Assembly (NCBI RefSeq): GCF_008831285.2
Contig: NW_022204508.1
Coordinates: 248,001-312,000, forward strand
Reading direction: 5' to 3'
DNA: 64,000 bases
DNA from: Nymphaea colorata
Lineage: Eukaryota; Streptophyta; Magnoliopsida; Nymphaeales; Nymphaeaceae
In this document: one piece after another, positions 12,379 through 24,012 of the stretch
Numbering within the stretch: position 1 is the first letter of the stretch
How the letters are laid out: each line of letters begins with the position of its first letter
Notes under the pieces: model-generated
Databases searched by the model: none
What the model saw: only the letters and a program-made list of their open reading frames with translations
What the model was told of the DNA's origin: nothing
Made by a program: the position numbers and the translations under genes

Positions 12379-13279
12379 TTAGACGGCGCTTCAAACTGGA
12401 ATTAGAATTTTTAATTTGATAGTTTAGAGTTTTGAGTCTAATTTTGAAAATGATATTTATGACAAAGTCACAACTAAAAGTTTAAAATTGATGAAATAAA
12501 ACCATGATGACATGTGCTCAAAGAAAAACGAATAAATTATAAAGTTAAGGAATCATAATTCCACCCCTCAGAATAGAATCACAATTCCTAAATTTTGATT
12601 CAAGAATGAAACTATAATCTTAAAACATAAAATCTTTATTTGAGGATGCAATTCCCATTTCCTCAAAAAAAGAAAACTTTATTTACATAATTATGCAATT
12701 CTGGCCTTGTCAAACAACCCATAAACGATCATTTTCAAATCTGCTATTTGCCAAAACAGTAGATTTAAGCTAAATTCTATGTTAAACCAGATACAATCGA
12801 GAGAGATCCAAAAACTGACCGCCATCTAGACACATCTCTCTAATAACATGGCCCCCTTTGATTGGAAGGGTCATTTCCCAGATCCCATCCTTGTTATGAG
12901 ATAAACAACTCATAAGTTTGATCTATATCAAATGCAAACAGAGAACCTTTCTATGGTTTGCCACACTGGACCCACTAAGGAAACATTTTCAGTCCACTGG
13001 ACCACAACAGATGGAAAAGAAAAGCGAAGAAATGGGTTGACCATATCCAAGTGCAAACATCATATGACGATTTTTGTGTTTTTTTTTGTTGTATTTTTTT
13101 CTCACATTTCCAAGTCGGATTCAACCTCGCTCGCCTCATCCATACTGTAATATTGGATTGGGGCTCGTCATTGTATTCGACCCTTCCTTTTTTTTATTTT
13201 TGTTTCTTCAGGGCTTGATTTCGGGGAATCAGGTGGAGAACTTGTTTTTCTTTGGGGGTTGAATTGGTGGAATCAGGCG
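12379..13279. other. AT-rich intergenic stretch, possible upstream region
   Basis: There is no recognisable gene. The base composition changes at about 13280, where a GC-richer stretch begins. Pyrimidine-rich runs at 13070-13110 and 13180-13210 lie just before it. This is compatible with a plant promoter and 5' leader for the candidate exon at 13326, but nothing decisive is visible. Confidence 0.35.
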
Positions 13280-13325
13280 GAGAACTCTCATCCAAAAGAG
13301 GTGCCGGTCGCACCCGAGGGGTGAT

Positions 13326-13485
13326 GTGCCCAACTCAAAGGAATTGGCGCCGTCGTCTTCACGATACCAGCTCCCCTCTAACCCGGCGACCGGTTCTGTG
13401 GAAGATCCGGCACCGGCTGAAACCCCAGCTTGCAATCCAGATGCTGCGGTCGACAAACAAGTCGCGAGGCCACCTCCTTCACCAG
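13326..13485 (+). CDS. Candidate first exon of an unidentified gene
   Basis: An ATG at 13326 opens a frame of 53 codons rich in Pro, Ala and Ser (starting MPNSKELAPSSSRYQLPS and ending with a run of prolines). It stops at a plausible 5' splice site, CCAG|gtttgt, at 13485/13486. The stretch 13280-13490 is clearly GC-richer than its surroundings, as plant first exons often are. A longer frame in another register (13252-13809) overlaps it. I do not recognise either product. A link to the Tic110 relic 3.7 kb downstream is not supported: the peptide does not look like a Tic110 N-terminus, and the phase does not fit the next candidate exons. Confidence 0.22.
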
Positions 13486-13499
13486 GTTTGTATCCCAAG

Positions 13500-16400
13500 T
13501 TCTACATCTGCCACTCAGGAGAATGATAATTGTGAAAACCGGCCTTCAGTAATCCTTTTTCCGTTTTGCTTATCGTGGAATAATAGTTTGATGAAAAGTA
13601 CGCCTAATTTGGATTCATCGATTGTATGGGGAAGACTTATATCACAGTATCTGCAGGATATTTACCCAATCCACTTTGTGATTGCTGATCGAGTACCTTG
13701 TTTTGCTGCTTCTCTTGACTTCGGCTTTAGATCATGTATTGGGAGGTTTTTAGTGCCACAATTTGGTCAGGTTTCAGTTGTAGGCATCAGGTGGATCCGT
13801 TGCATGTAGTTCTGATTTGATCAACTAACATGGACTGGAGGTCTCTTCAGGGATTTCTGTGTTTATAAAGTATGGTGCCTTCATTTCAATTAAGTTGTCA
13901 TGCTCGTCAAGAACGTTAGTGTTGTATGTTGTTGCTGTGGATAGGAAATTTTGGAAGTCTATGCTTGTTTTTGGTGAAACATTTTCCTCAGTTAGCTTAA
14001 TCTTTTTTTTCTCTGACCTAGATTCAAGAAATTTGAGATTCGCCTCGTCACTTGGTCATGTTTCGCAGGGTAGATGGTGAACTCTAGGGTTATCATTTGA
14101 AGTCAACGGATGAAAATCAGTTCCCTAAGTGGTGTAGCTTGGTTCAGGCCTTTCGTAGACATCTCAAAGAGGAAGCAAGTCAACATATCATGCAAAGGAA
14201 GGGCAGCATAAGGTCATGGTAAGGAGTAGGTAGATGACATAAATAAAGTCAAGTCCATGACACCTCCATGTATGACGACATTGTGCTTGGATGTTTTCTG
14301 CTAATGCTTTATTAGTTTGTGGTCAAGAACATATTTTGCAAAGTCCACAAGTAACCAGGGCACAAGACTGATCAACTTTGCTGGATAGTCGTACATTTAG
14401 AGTCTAACAGAGTCCAATCCCGTAGTTGTCATTATCATGCACTTGATGATTTTACAAAATCCACCACATAGGATTGGTTTATCTCGGGCTTCCTTTGGGG
14501 AAAGATTAGAGATTAACCTAAACCATTTGTAAAACTTTCAATCAGTTGAGGACTCAAACATTTATGGAAAATCATCACTATTAAACCAACTTTTCGTATA
14601 GAAGTCCTTAGGAGAGTTGGAGAAGTTCATTTTTCTACCCAACCAGCCTGTGCTATTTTGCATTCACCCTCTTCTTTAAAGTAGAATTCCTTTCTCTTTG
14701 GTGATATACCATTTAATGTTAAGAATTTTTGTAAAAGTGATAATTTTTAGTTTTGCTTAAAAACATTTTAAAAGTGTCTTCTCACACAATGATGGGCTTT
14801 TCTTTATTCTTAGTACCTCCTTGAGAAGAAGGATAAAATTTCAAATTTTTGTTGGCAAAAAATGGAAGAGGAAAATTGAAAAGATTCTGAATATGAGCAG
14901 TAAGGAAAGGTCCTGTGAAGTTGAGAAAGTCAAGACTAGGAAATGCTATTGACTCTAGTAATCAAGCATTTGCAAGGATTTAGTAGGAAGATATCTTGAG
15001 AGAGAAACCAAAATGCTTTGTAAGATCTTGGTAGGTAGCAAGATGAGAGTTGAGAGGCTGGCTCGGGGCTTGTGTAGTCATTCCTCTGGTTCAGTAATCA
15101 AGAGTACCGGGTAGGCATATAGGTGATTTATGTCTATACCGTGAAGAGAACGACTTAAGAACCTTTGGCTTGTCGAAAACCCGCAAGGTGAAGCTGGTTG
15201 GATACGCGACAAAGCTACACATAACCACCAAAGCGGTGGAGTTTCAGAGTAGCCTTTGGGGTGGTGAGGTATTCCCTCAAAGGTGAAGGTTGGCCAAAAA
15301 AAGAAATAAAGAAAAAAAAATTAAGGCAAAAGCTGAATGCAAGAGAAAGAAAAAAAAGAGGAAAAAAAAACAAAAGGTGTTTGCCAAGAGATGAAAGGCA
15401 TGAAGGCTGAACTCGCAGGAATTGATATCTTCTCCTATTTTTTATTCCCTAAGATGCTGAGGATGATTCCTTTATGTTCATATTTTAGAAATTGAAAGGC
15501 ATCCCTTCTAGAGATTGGATGACATTGATGCGAAATGAATCCTAATGCTTGTACGGTAGGTGCTATGTGTAAATGAAGGCCATATTATTTGCACAACAAG
15601 AGCACTCATGCTTATTAGTTAAATTGATCCTTGTTGAACTATTTCAAACTAAAACTTGACATCTCTAGTCATAGGAGGAACTAACCAGTCTCCTTTGGTC
15701 TTGAAATATGTTTGTCATTTCATTCCCAATCCCCTTTGGCCTTGAAAGATGTTGGCCATTCCATTGCCAAACCATTATTCCATTCATGGTATAGATGAAA
15801 CACCTCGAACCTAGTCAACTCATGTTGAGTGTGACAAATTTCATTTCTTTGTCTCAAGAGATGCATATCATTTGGGATAAGTGATTAAGCCTGGCCCATT
15901 ATTCCATCCTAACCGAGTGTCTACAACATAACCCAGACTTAGGGTTGAGCCTGTCATGGAACACCTCTTATCTCTTTTTAAAAGGACCAATCAATTCTAT
16001 AGTCCATTTTGAACTGTGACATTTTTGAAAGGTTCTATCCATCGAAGTTGCATAGGTTTTGGGTTTTATGTCCTCAGGTCCTTCATGGTTTTAGATGAAC
16101 ATAATGCTCAGTTTCTTCTGTATCATGTTAGTGTCAGATTAGTTTAATAGATCCTTTAGCTAGCTATTGCACTTGTCCAGCGGTTAAGGTCATTGGTTTG
16201 ATTTGTATTCAGTAGGATCCTATTTTGATTTAGTTTGATTATTTATTTTTGTTGAGTTGGGCAATTGTTTTCTGCTTTAATGGTTTTCTGCATAGTGTCA
16301 TGTTTAGTTTTACTTTCATTGTAACATGGGTTGTTTAGGTGCTTTAGTGTCTTAGGTTCTTGGTTTTCCTTTTTCAATGCCTTCACTTGTGTTGCAGAAC

Positions 16401-16720
16401 TATCCTTCGGTGCAACGCGGGCTAAATAGGCTTGAAAAAGTCAGCCCGTGACAACTTGATTCTTTTGATAAATATAATCTGGTCAAATTCATGGGTATGT
16501 GTAACATTCTGATAGAGTCTTTGAATTGCAAATCATACATTGTTATGATACAATCATGTGTTTGCTAACATGGAAGCCTACATTCTAAAAATATGTGAAT
16601 CTATTTTGTTCATATTGTTCGTATCGAACTCGCTTATAATACAATCATGTGTTAATCTACATTTTAAAAATATGCCAAGGCCTGTCTCTAGAGTGGTAGA
16701 AAAGTTTTGTTTTCTCAGTT
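13500..16720. other. Unassigned stretch, intron or intergenic, partly repeat-like
   Basis: I find no convincing coding exon. A segment at about 15100-15380 (aaaacccgcaaggtgaagc, then ggccaaaaaaagaaataaag and A-rich runs) has the flavour of plant LTR-retroelement untranslated DNA, but no retroelement domain can be read. The rest is ordinary AT-rich sequence. If 13326 and 17148 belonged to one locus this would be intron, which I consider unlikely. Confidence 0.3.
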
Positions 16721-16729
16721 ATTTTCGCA

Positions 16730-17010
16730 GGGAGAAGAATCTGAACTACTGGTTGGTTTGAAGAATGGAGGTAATTGTGCTTAAATTACTCTTTGCCTAC
16801 TGTCATACTCTTTTGACTTTGGTTTTATTCCTCTTTCAATTTCTTGTTTCTTTCTTTTCTTTTCATAGTGATTATTGTTATTTTGCACAGCTTATTGCTG
16901 AGGCAACTTTGGAGGTTCATGCCATAAGTGCCACTGTCCATTTCTCCTTTGATCATAAATTATTAGTGCAGAATCTAGCACTTCAAGCAAAAAAAAAAAG
17001 TGTTCTACAA
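16730..17010 (+). pseudogene. Two possible relic exons of unknown identity
   Basis: Segment one (16731-16770) follows a good 3' splice site, attttcgcag, and can be read as GEESELLVGLKNG before a possible donor, gtaatt. Segment two (16890-17009) follows ttttgcacag and can be read as LIAEATLEVHAISATVHFSF and on to a poly-A-rich stop. The phases of the two do not join without a stop. They lie directly upstream of the Tic110 relic and may be decayed exons of the same gene, but I do not recognise either as Tic110. Confidence is low. Confidence 0.2.
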
Positions 17011-17020
17011 TGATATAATT

Positions 17021-17112
17021 GAAGTTGTTGAATCTGGTGGATTTCTTAGTGTGCAATTTCTGGTTTGAAGTTGTTGAATCTGGTGGATTTCTTAGTGTGC
17101 AATTTCTGGTCA
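17021..17112. repeat. 46-bp direct duplication
   Basis: gaagttgttgaatctggtgg and the following bases up to caatttctggt occur at 17021 and again at 17067, directly adjacent. The copies are almost identical. It lies between the possible relic exons and the Tic110 homology, and is one more sign of decay of this locus. Confidence 0.85.
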
Positions 17113-17147
17113 CTACTATTTAATCTTGTTTTAGGTGGTAAACATGA

Positions 17148-17575
17148 TGGATGGAAATGTGGATGACTTGAAGCTTCTTTCGATCATATTTAATGCAAGC
17201 TTTCTATAATGGGCATATTGAAGGAAAAAAAACGTGAGTTTACATTATGCAGTTTCTGGATTCATAGATGTCCAAAACATTTGTAGGTTATGCAAATAGA
17301 TGGAGGTCCTTAGTTGCACTTCCTTTCTTGTGCTTATAATTTTCTAACCTTTTTCTTTGTTCTTTTTCTACATGCATCTTACTGCTTTGGATATTTGAAG
17401 GATATATTTGGTTTAAACAAATCTAAAGCTGAAAGGATTATGCTTGAAGTTTTCCCTGTATTCTACCTTAGACGGCTTTCAAAAGCATTTTCTCAAGGAG
17501 AATTGGAGAGAGCAACTAGAAAAGGAACTTTCCTTCGCAGTGAACTGCATTTTGATCCATTTCATTCATCTGAAG
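17148..17575 (+). pseudogene. TIC110: Decayed fragment of the plastid import gene Tic110
   Basis: Tic110 is the large stromal-side inner-envelope component of plastid protein import, encoded in the nucleus. Two blocks here match its middle region from memory of the family. At 17148-17240, DGNVDDLKLL is followed by a decayed stretch with NGH..GKK spacing, broken by a stop and a frameshift. At 17395-17575, DIFGLNKSKAERIMLEV, then YLRRLSKAFSQGELE, then SELHFDP match the family pattern of an IFGL.K.EAE block, a Y..RL..A...G.LE block and an EELHFDP block. Four or so residues before ELHFDP are missing. The blocks are separated by about 155 bp of intron-like DNA, so this is a genomic copy and not a retrocopy. 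After SELHFDP the homology stops, and the remaining open frame to 17730 is unrelated. No neighbouring Tic110 exons are readable. Confidence 0.72.
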
Positions 17576-17799
17576 ATTCCTCCATGTATTTTTGTAAGGG
17601 CATCTTTTGTAATTTTAGAATTGCGGGTCAGCCCAACCCCCATGTTTATATGGGGGGATTCAGAGAAGATGCTGTACATGCATACAGTGAGACACAAGTA
17701 TTCTCTTTCCAAGTATGCTGTACTAGCTGAATGTTGGAACGGTAAACAAACTGAAAGATTTGTTGACAAGACAAAGGACCTCTCTCTCTCTCCGAAGCA

Positions 17800-18429
17800 G
17801 TAATTAAAGTATAAGCTCTATTCCCTGACGAAAACTACAAGTTTAGTGAAGAACAAGAGCACAAATTGAATTTAAAAGAAGGAAACATGTACAAATGAAA
17901 GCAAAATAAATTTAAAGTTTTCAATTAGTTATCATCTTCACCTGCTCCAAATGAACTATCCGTTCATTTAAATAGAGCATCCTAACTAATTGTATCTTGG
18001 ATCCGTTATAAGATCCGATGACAGAGGGTGGCCCCCCCATGAGCCACCATCCCAAGTCCACAGACGCTTTCTTTTAAATGCCAATTGTAATTGGGTTGAT
18101 ACTGCACCTGTTATCTAATCTCATTATCCTTTGTTGTGATAACCTACTGTCAATCAACATGTTTATTCATGTTTTGCTCTTTATCAATGACAGACTAGTA
18201 GTCCCAACCTGGTGTGTCAAATAGCGCAGGTTGAGCAAACACGGGCCTTGTAGACCAGCCGGGATCAAACTCAAGACCTTCAAATTAAAGCAGGTCAAGA
18301 GTTCATTACTCAAGGTGTGTATCTTGGCACAAAATGCAAAACATCTCGCTGACCTTAGCCTGATAGATTGGAAATTAAGGTGACATGGAAGATTAGGGTT
18401 GGGGGATTTTTTTCAGATTTATTTAGCCG
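17800..18429. other. Unassigned intergenic stretch
   Basis: I see no gene or clear element. The 75 bp just upstream (about 17725-17800; gaacggtaaacaaa, then gatttgttgacaagac, then the ctctctctct run) is also found in diverged form at 34320-34400. This shows a dispersed repeat that overlaps the end of the Tic110 relic region. Confidence 0.4.
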
Positions 18430-18796
18430 TAATTATGGATCTCGCCTAGGGCACATGGGCTCACCACATTCCAAACTAGGTGGTAGGCAGCTAAACTTCT
18501 GATGCCCACTCATGAGTTTATTTTTTATTTTTTATAAAATTAGCAACAAGAAATTAAATAAATGTAATTTCATTGTCGAGTACTACACACTTTAGAATGT
18601 CCTTTCAAAATATGATTATGAATAACTACATTTCTGAAGGGTCATCAGCCACCCGAGGTAACTGCAATATTCCCATGCATATATATATATATATAATCTT
18701 TGGGCACAGATTTGAAAAAAAAAGATGGCCATGATAGGACAAAGGGCAAGATGGCCAGAAGATTTCACCTCCTCTTTCTCTCTCCCTCTATCTCGA

Positions 18797-18829
<33 letters not shown>

Positions 18830-19250
18830 TTATAACATACGTTTTTTTTTTCTAAATTCAAAGGAAGTAGACTTGTAGGATGTGACAATAAAACATGTGA
18901 ATTTATGTTTTAAAACAAACTTCTTAACTTAAATTAAATCAATGGTTCTATGTAGACACGAAATTGCGATCGTACAACTACATCTTGGAGAACCAAATCC
19001 ATGGAGCACTCTACTGTTATGGCTGTTCCTACAGCCCAATTGAATAACCCAGTTTTCAGCTGAGTTTTTTAAATATAAAACTTCTTCAAACTCGAATGCT
19101 ACAAATTTATAGGTACGAAAATAAAGAGAGACTGGGTACATGAGAATTTAAAATTAGCAGTTTTCATTGTTCTGAATTTATCAGAATATGAGGGTCATGA
19201 AATTCAATCCATGTCCAATAATTGTTTTCAGACAGCAGTTTTAGTATATT
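18430..19250 (+). repeat. NLR-flanking segment, diverged copy of 57010-57485
   Basis: Blocks shared with 57010-57485 occur in the same order: cacatgggctcacca, then gcaac.agaaattaaa, then aaatccatggagcactctac, then acaaatttataggta, then gtcatgaaattcaatccatg. A roughly 340-bp stretch (18600-18940) containing TA runs is present only here. Because the homology continues across 18962, this side is the original setting of the inverted-repeat arm and the left arm (1-1026) is the derived copy. It directly precedes the NB-ARC fragment at 19275. Confidence 0.78.
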
Positions 19251-19987
19251 ACCAGAAAGCAAAGGAATCCTGCGGTGGTTTCAAAGGAAATAAAGATTTT
19301 GATCACTAGTAGAAAGGTAGAAGCCTCCCAAGGGATTGGTGCTAAAATGCATAAAATACCAGAAATGATTTCCGAAGAAAGCTGGAGCTTGTTTCTGGAT
19401 GTGGCATCAAAAGAAGAAAATGAATTGGTGAGTCACAATTTGAAAGTTACAGGGGAGAGGATAGTGGACAACTGTGGTGGTTTGCCACCTGTGGTCCAGA
19501 CGGTAGGGTCCTTAATGCGTACAAAAAAAATGACAAAAGCTGTTTGGGAAAGCATTGATAAGTGTAAGATCTAGGAATCGAAGATGCCTGCCTCATGATC
19601 ATCGTCTGAAATATGCAGTAGGCTGGTAGCATTCTTCTTGGTCTCATCCTGAGCTACGATGACTTGCCACATTATTTGAAGAATTGTTTTGTATATTGCT
19701 GCATTTATAGAAAGGATTAAGTGACAGGAAGGCCTGAGTTGGTCATGCAATGGGTGGGACATGGATTGCTTGACCAAAAGAAAGGAGTTGTGGAAGTGAC
19801 AGCAGACCAATGGATTGATGATTGGATAAATCAGTGCATGATTGAAGAAACTGAAGAAGGGGAACTAGAAAAACAGTAAAAGAACAATTGCCGAAGGAGA
19901 AGCATGGTATAATTGCGAGAGAAATGAAAAACTGTTTTACTGGTTACACTTGTGACTAGTCTCTTGCATTCATACAGATAGCAGTAC
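18962..19987 (+). repeat. Right arm of the 1.03-kb inverted repeat
   Basis: Partner of 1-1026 (see there). It holds NLR-flanking DNA, the NB-ARC fragment and the end of a copia LTR. The copia LTR continues past 19987 into 20128, so the duplicated stretch breaks inside that LTR, or continues outside the window on the left. Confidence 0.93.
19275..19870 (+). pseudogene. NLR fragment (NB-ARC from RNBS-B into ARC2)
   Basis: The frame open from 19275 to 19574 reads KILITSRKVEASQGIGAK (RNBS-B), WSLFLDVA (RNBS-C) and GLPPVVQTVGSLM (GLPL), then a TAG at 19572. Further homology to NLR-B follows in shifting frames: LSYDDLPHYLK, CFVYCCIY, VMQWVGHGLLDQKKG, WIDDWINQCMIEE. It ends at about 19870, where copia LTR sequence begins. 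Only the second half of NB-ARC is present, so this is a relic. The one base missing in the left-arm copy is present here, so this arm is slightly less damaged. Confidence 0.9.
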
Positions 19988-21080
19988 AGGAATAGTTACA
20001 CAGTTACGATAACTAATGTACATGAAGCACCAACACAATTACATTCACTGATAGGAGAGAATATGCAAAAGAACAGAATTCTAAGTTGGATGTTAAGTTC
20101 TGGACCATCCTCAGTACCTTCCTTAACACACCCCCACAATCTGTGCATTGGTTCTCTTACACATAGAGTGTCTCGGCACTTTACAAAAGATAAAATACTT
20201 GATGGCTTTGTAAGCCAATCAGCTTGGTGTTCTTAGGATCGAATGAACTGTATTTGGATGTCACCTCCACTGACAGTTTCTTACAAAATGAAAACTGATC
20301 TTTATATGTTTTGTCCTGGATTGCAGCACTGAGTGCTCCTTTGTTGTCGCACCAAAAATTTGGAGCCTGTTGCAATGAGAAACCAAGTTCCTTAATCAAT
20401 GATTGCAGCCACAGTAATTCAACTATTCCTTCGACCCGTGCCCTGTACTCTGTTTCTGTGCTAGAAAGAGCTACAGATTTTTGTTTGCATGATGGCCATG
20501 ACACCATATTTTCTCCAAGGAAAACAACGCAACCTGAATTTGACTTTCAATCTGAAAAAAGAAGAAAGGAGAAAAAGATGACTCAAAAATTAACATGGTT
20601 TGGAAAAATCCTACTCCATGACTCAGTCATCAATTCTTTGATGATCTGGTTCCCTTACTCAATACGATTTTATACATAGTTTGGATGAATTCAAATTTGA
20701 ATTCAGTCAACCGTTTTCAATCGGATTACAGCCTCTCTCCTTTTGTTCAACGTCATCCTTAAATCTCTCATTTTTATCAAGATCCATTTTTCTCTCGTGC
20801 CCGATTTGTATCCCTGCAATATTGGTGGCACCTGATTTTATGGAAGATGAGCTGCTATGTTACCATGATCTGAGACGTCGGCACTGGCTGGTGGTGCGTT
20901 ATCTTCTTGCCTGATTCGTTCCCCTTTAATATTGCTGATTTCTGATTTGGTGACGTTAAGATTGTTGATTACTGATTTGGGGACGTTACCATGAGCTGGT
21001 GCATTAGATGCGTTATCACTATCATGCGCACAACCTGCCCAGTCGGCATCAGTGAAGGCATGTAGAACTTATTTTTATTG
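19888..21080 (-). mobile_element. Copia retrotransposon 3' end: RNase H fragment plus LTR
   Basis: On the reverse strand, 20181-20530 reads SGCVVFLGENMVSWPSCKQ, then SVALSSTETEYRA, then ELLWLQSLIKELG, then FWCDNKGA. This is the Ty1/copia RNase H domain. Farther upstream, about 21000-21065 reads FTDADWAGC, the domain's start. The two are separated by an unrelated insertion of roughly 430 bp (about 20560-20995). Downstream of pol, a polypurine tract (complement of 20129-20140, attgtgggggtg) is followed by an LTR starting TGTTAAGG at 20128 and running to about 19890. The 5' part of the element is absent. The insertion lies directly against the NLR fragment. Confidence 0.85.
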
Positions 21081-21139
21081 ATGTTACCAATATCAAGATG
21101 GCATAACTCATCAGAGCTGCATGGACTGTTTGCAGCAGA

Positions 21140-22075
21140 TTTTTAGAAGGTTTTGAGTACAGGGTGAAGGCGGAAAAAGGGAACTCTATGGTCGATTTTG
21201 GTGTGTTCATAATGCCCATCTAAAGGAGAGGGGAAATTTATCTTGTGAAGACCAACAGCTGCTCATAGTTGGTTTTCTCTTTTTGCTCATCTGGAGGGTT
21301 TAGTCAACCCTTTGTTTTTCTGATTGTGAAAATTAGCATTTATATAAAGCTAACCTTTCCCTGTATAGGTGATCTTGTTTGAATGAAGGTGAGGGGCCTA
21401 ACCCGCATAAAGCTGTTACAGCGAATGGATATGTTTTTACTTGTCATAATTCAAGAATATGCATGTTGAATCCATTTTCAAGCTGATATAAATCCAATCC
21501 ATTTCCAGTGGGTGTGGTGTCTCTCCCAACTAGAGGAATTGCTACTGGAAGGTTTCACCAGGGACATCACCTTGGGAGGCTACTGGAAATGCCCCCCGAA
21601 ACTAAGATACCTATGCCTTTCTGACATCCCCAATCTCAAGTCCTTGGCAGACATCAATAACATTACTCTCCGACAAAATGATGCAGTAGCTACAACATGT
21701 CCCATGGATGCAAAGAAACAGATCGCCTGCCTCTTCAAGCTTGAATTGTTGACAATTGACAGCTGTTCTGCACTTGATCTGCGGCAGGAGTTAATGGACC
21801 ATCTTGACTTCATCTGTTCCTGACATGCGATCTGTTTTCTCATGTGAAGGCTGTCGACATGGATGAACATAGCAGAGGATTATATTGTGAACCATGCAAA
21901 ACAAGAAGGAGATGGTTTTCATCAGCTTAGATTCACGTTCGGTGTGAATCTAGCGAAAGAGGGAGCATGATTTCGGCATCTGCTGTTGGTGGTGTCTGTA
22001 TAAATTTTTCGCATGATTTCGGCATCTGCTGTTGGTCATGTCTGTATAAATTTTTCATATTCTATAATGTTCCCC
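21140..22075 (+). repeat. Module start block shared with 36560-37455
   Basis: The stretch from the words agaaggtttt, gagggtttagtcaaccctttg and caagaatatgcatgttgaa through the LRR fragment, to gagcatgatttcggcatctgctgttgg and ttttcatattctataatgt, matches 36560-37455 with moderate divergence. It marks the left end of the duplicated NLR module. Here the words catgatttcggcatctgctgttgg are also directly repeated (about 21967 and 22012). After 22075 the sequence continues straight into cccctaacagcc, whereas in module B a 4.8-kb insertion intervenes. Confidence 0.85.
21512..21823 (+). pseudogene. NLR C-terminal LRR fragment
   Basis: The frame reads a W.LSQLEELLLEGF block, then DITLGGYWKCPPKLRYL, then CLSDIPNLKSLADINNIT, then CLFKLELLTIDSCSALDL, then QELMDHLD. 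It matches the last LRRs and end of NLR-A and NLR-B (GGHWQCLPKLR, NLKSLV.VNNIT, LTIDSCPALHLLQELTDHL). There is no NB-ARC upstream in the same orientation within reach. Of the NLR ends in this window it is the least damaged reading frame, but it stands alone. It is the paralogue of 36917-37252. Confidence 0.88.
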
Positions 22076-22079
22076 TAAC

Positions 22080-23980
22080 AGCCATGGTGTTTACCTTGCT
22101 TGAACCCCAGTAGGCAGGAATGCTATAACCACAGCTCCCTGAAGAGCAGTGCATGCACCCTCCCTGAAAAGGATGTACCAACTGCACCCGTTTCAGATCT
22201 GCATCTTTCTGTTTAGTTGCAGTTCCTTTCTCTTCTTCAGATAAATCTTTTTTCTTTTCATGTATTTGCAGTAAGAAAGATACCCAAGTTAAAAAAGAGA
22301 GAATGTAAAAGGAGGGAAGATTTACGTTGGTTGAAAAAGGTGATTATTTACTTTGTTTATAACTGTAAAAGAATTTTTAATGTTCCTGCCTGAGGTATGC
22401 ACACAAACTGAGTGACCATTTATTCCAATTTTTCAGGTAGAATTGGGCATGTGGCACATGGGAAATTAACTGTTGTTAAACTGATATCTGCTGTGCAGTG
22501 ATGTGAGTCCTTTAAGAGCTAAAAATTTGTCTGTCCCCTTATTCAGGATGCCCAAATTTGACTATCAATCAAGAACTGTATGTTGTAACTTTGATTAGGT
22601 GTACTTCTCTTGGTCAAGAAAATTATTGCTAATGGATGGACAGCCATTTGACCACAATGCTAGTTACTATTTCTCATATTTTATGACAGTTTGATTATAT
22701 ATATATATATATATCTGTGTCTGTGTGTAATAAAGTGGCACAACATGTGTTCAATTGTTAGAATATAAATTGATAACACAATGGGAATGCGGTTCAATCA
22801 CATGAACTGATTCAACCAACTAACGGTAATGTGTATTAAGGTTTGTTACTCCTAAAGAAATGTTTACTCTAGACTCTCAAGCAAGAGAGCAATTTCACCT
22901 TCAAAAAAATTGTGGAACCAGCTACTGAACGTAGGAATGAAGATGATGCACATCAGACTTCACGGGATGCTGACTTCTATATTCTTTGTCCCAAGCTTAC
23001 AACATGCAGATCATGAACGCATTGAAGATCTTGAAGATAAAGACATCATGTAAGGGAAATTAAAAAAAGTGGGCAGTCACGTTGATAACCAACTATCTAC
23101 ACATGTTCAATGGGTAGACTCTTGGTGATGTAAGTTTTAATCCAAGGTTTGGCGGTGTTGAAACAGACATGTTGGATGTGAGATCTTGGCCTTGAATTTT
23201 CCATTTATATGAGATATGATGCCTGTGGCTGATGTTGCAGAACTTGTTTGGCTAGCTGGCATTGTGGGCTCAAAATGTCTGGAGTTGAAGAACTTCAAAA
23301 TTAATGTGGGGAAATGAGATGAAGGAATTTGTTGTTTCAGCTAGACATAGAAAGTGAAAATTTACCATCTATTATTGACTTGGGATTTAAACCTTGCTGT
23401 GCCATTAACGTTTACTATAAAACAAGTTTAAGACACATAGAGAGGGGAAAAAAATTGAGGGGTGTCATGTCAACATGAAAAGTGTTTGACAAAGAGTACC
23501 ATGGCAGCCATATGCAAAAGCGTGCAGGGTCCATGTCATCCAGCCAGAACTTCTTGGTGGTTGGGGCCCCTGAGGCAATATCTCTTTGGTGAAGTAATCT
23601 CACTCCTCATGGGTGGACTCCTTTTTTGTCACTCAACTGTCCTGTTTTTTACTCTCGCTCTGTCTCTCTCTCTCTCTTTCTCTCACACACACATACACAG
23701 ATGCATGCATGCATGCATGAATATTGACACATACAGAGTAAAGCATAAAAAACAGGAACTAGGAAATGTCAGATGGAAGATTGAAGTTTGAAGAAATAGA
23801 TAGAAAGTACTGCAGTTGCTGCTTCACGGCATGCATTTGTTGTTTAGCTGAGCAAACTTTCTCCATAGATTGCATACACAAACAAAAAATGGAAATTAGG
23901 CAATGTTCCAGCAATAAAAGGAGGCTATGTCACCAAATCAGTTGAAGTTACCATATGTAATGAACACACAGACACACGCA

Positions 23981-24012
<32 letters not shown>

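Noticed and set aside
16558-16761. 67-codon frame ending near the possible relic exon
   Set aside because: Its reading frame differs from the exon-like reading and its N-terminal part looks like intron.
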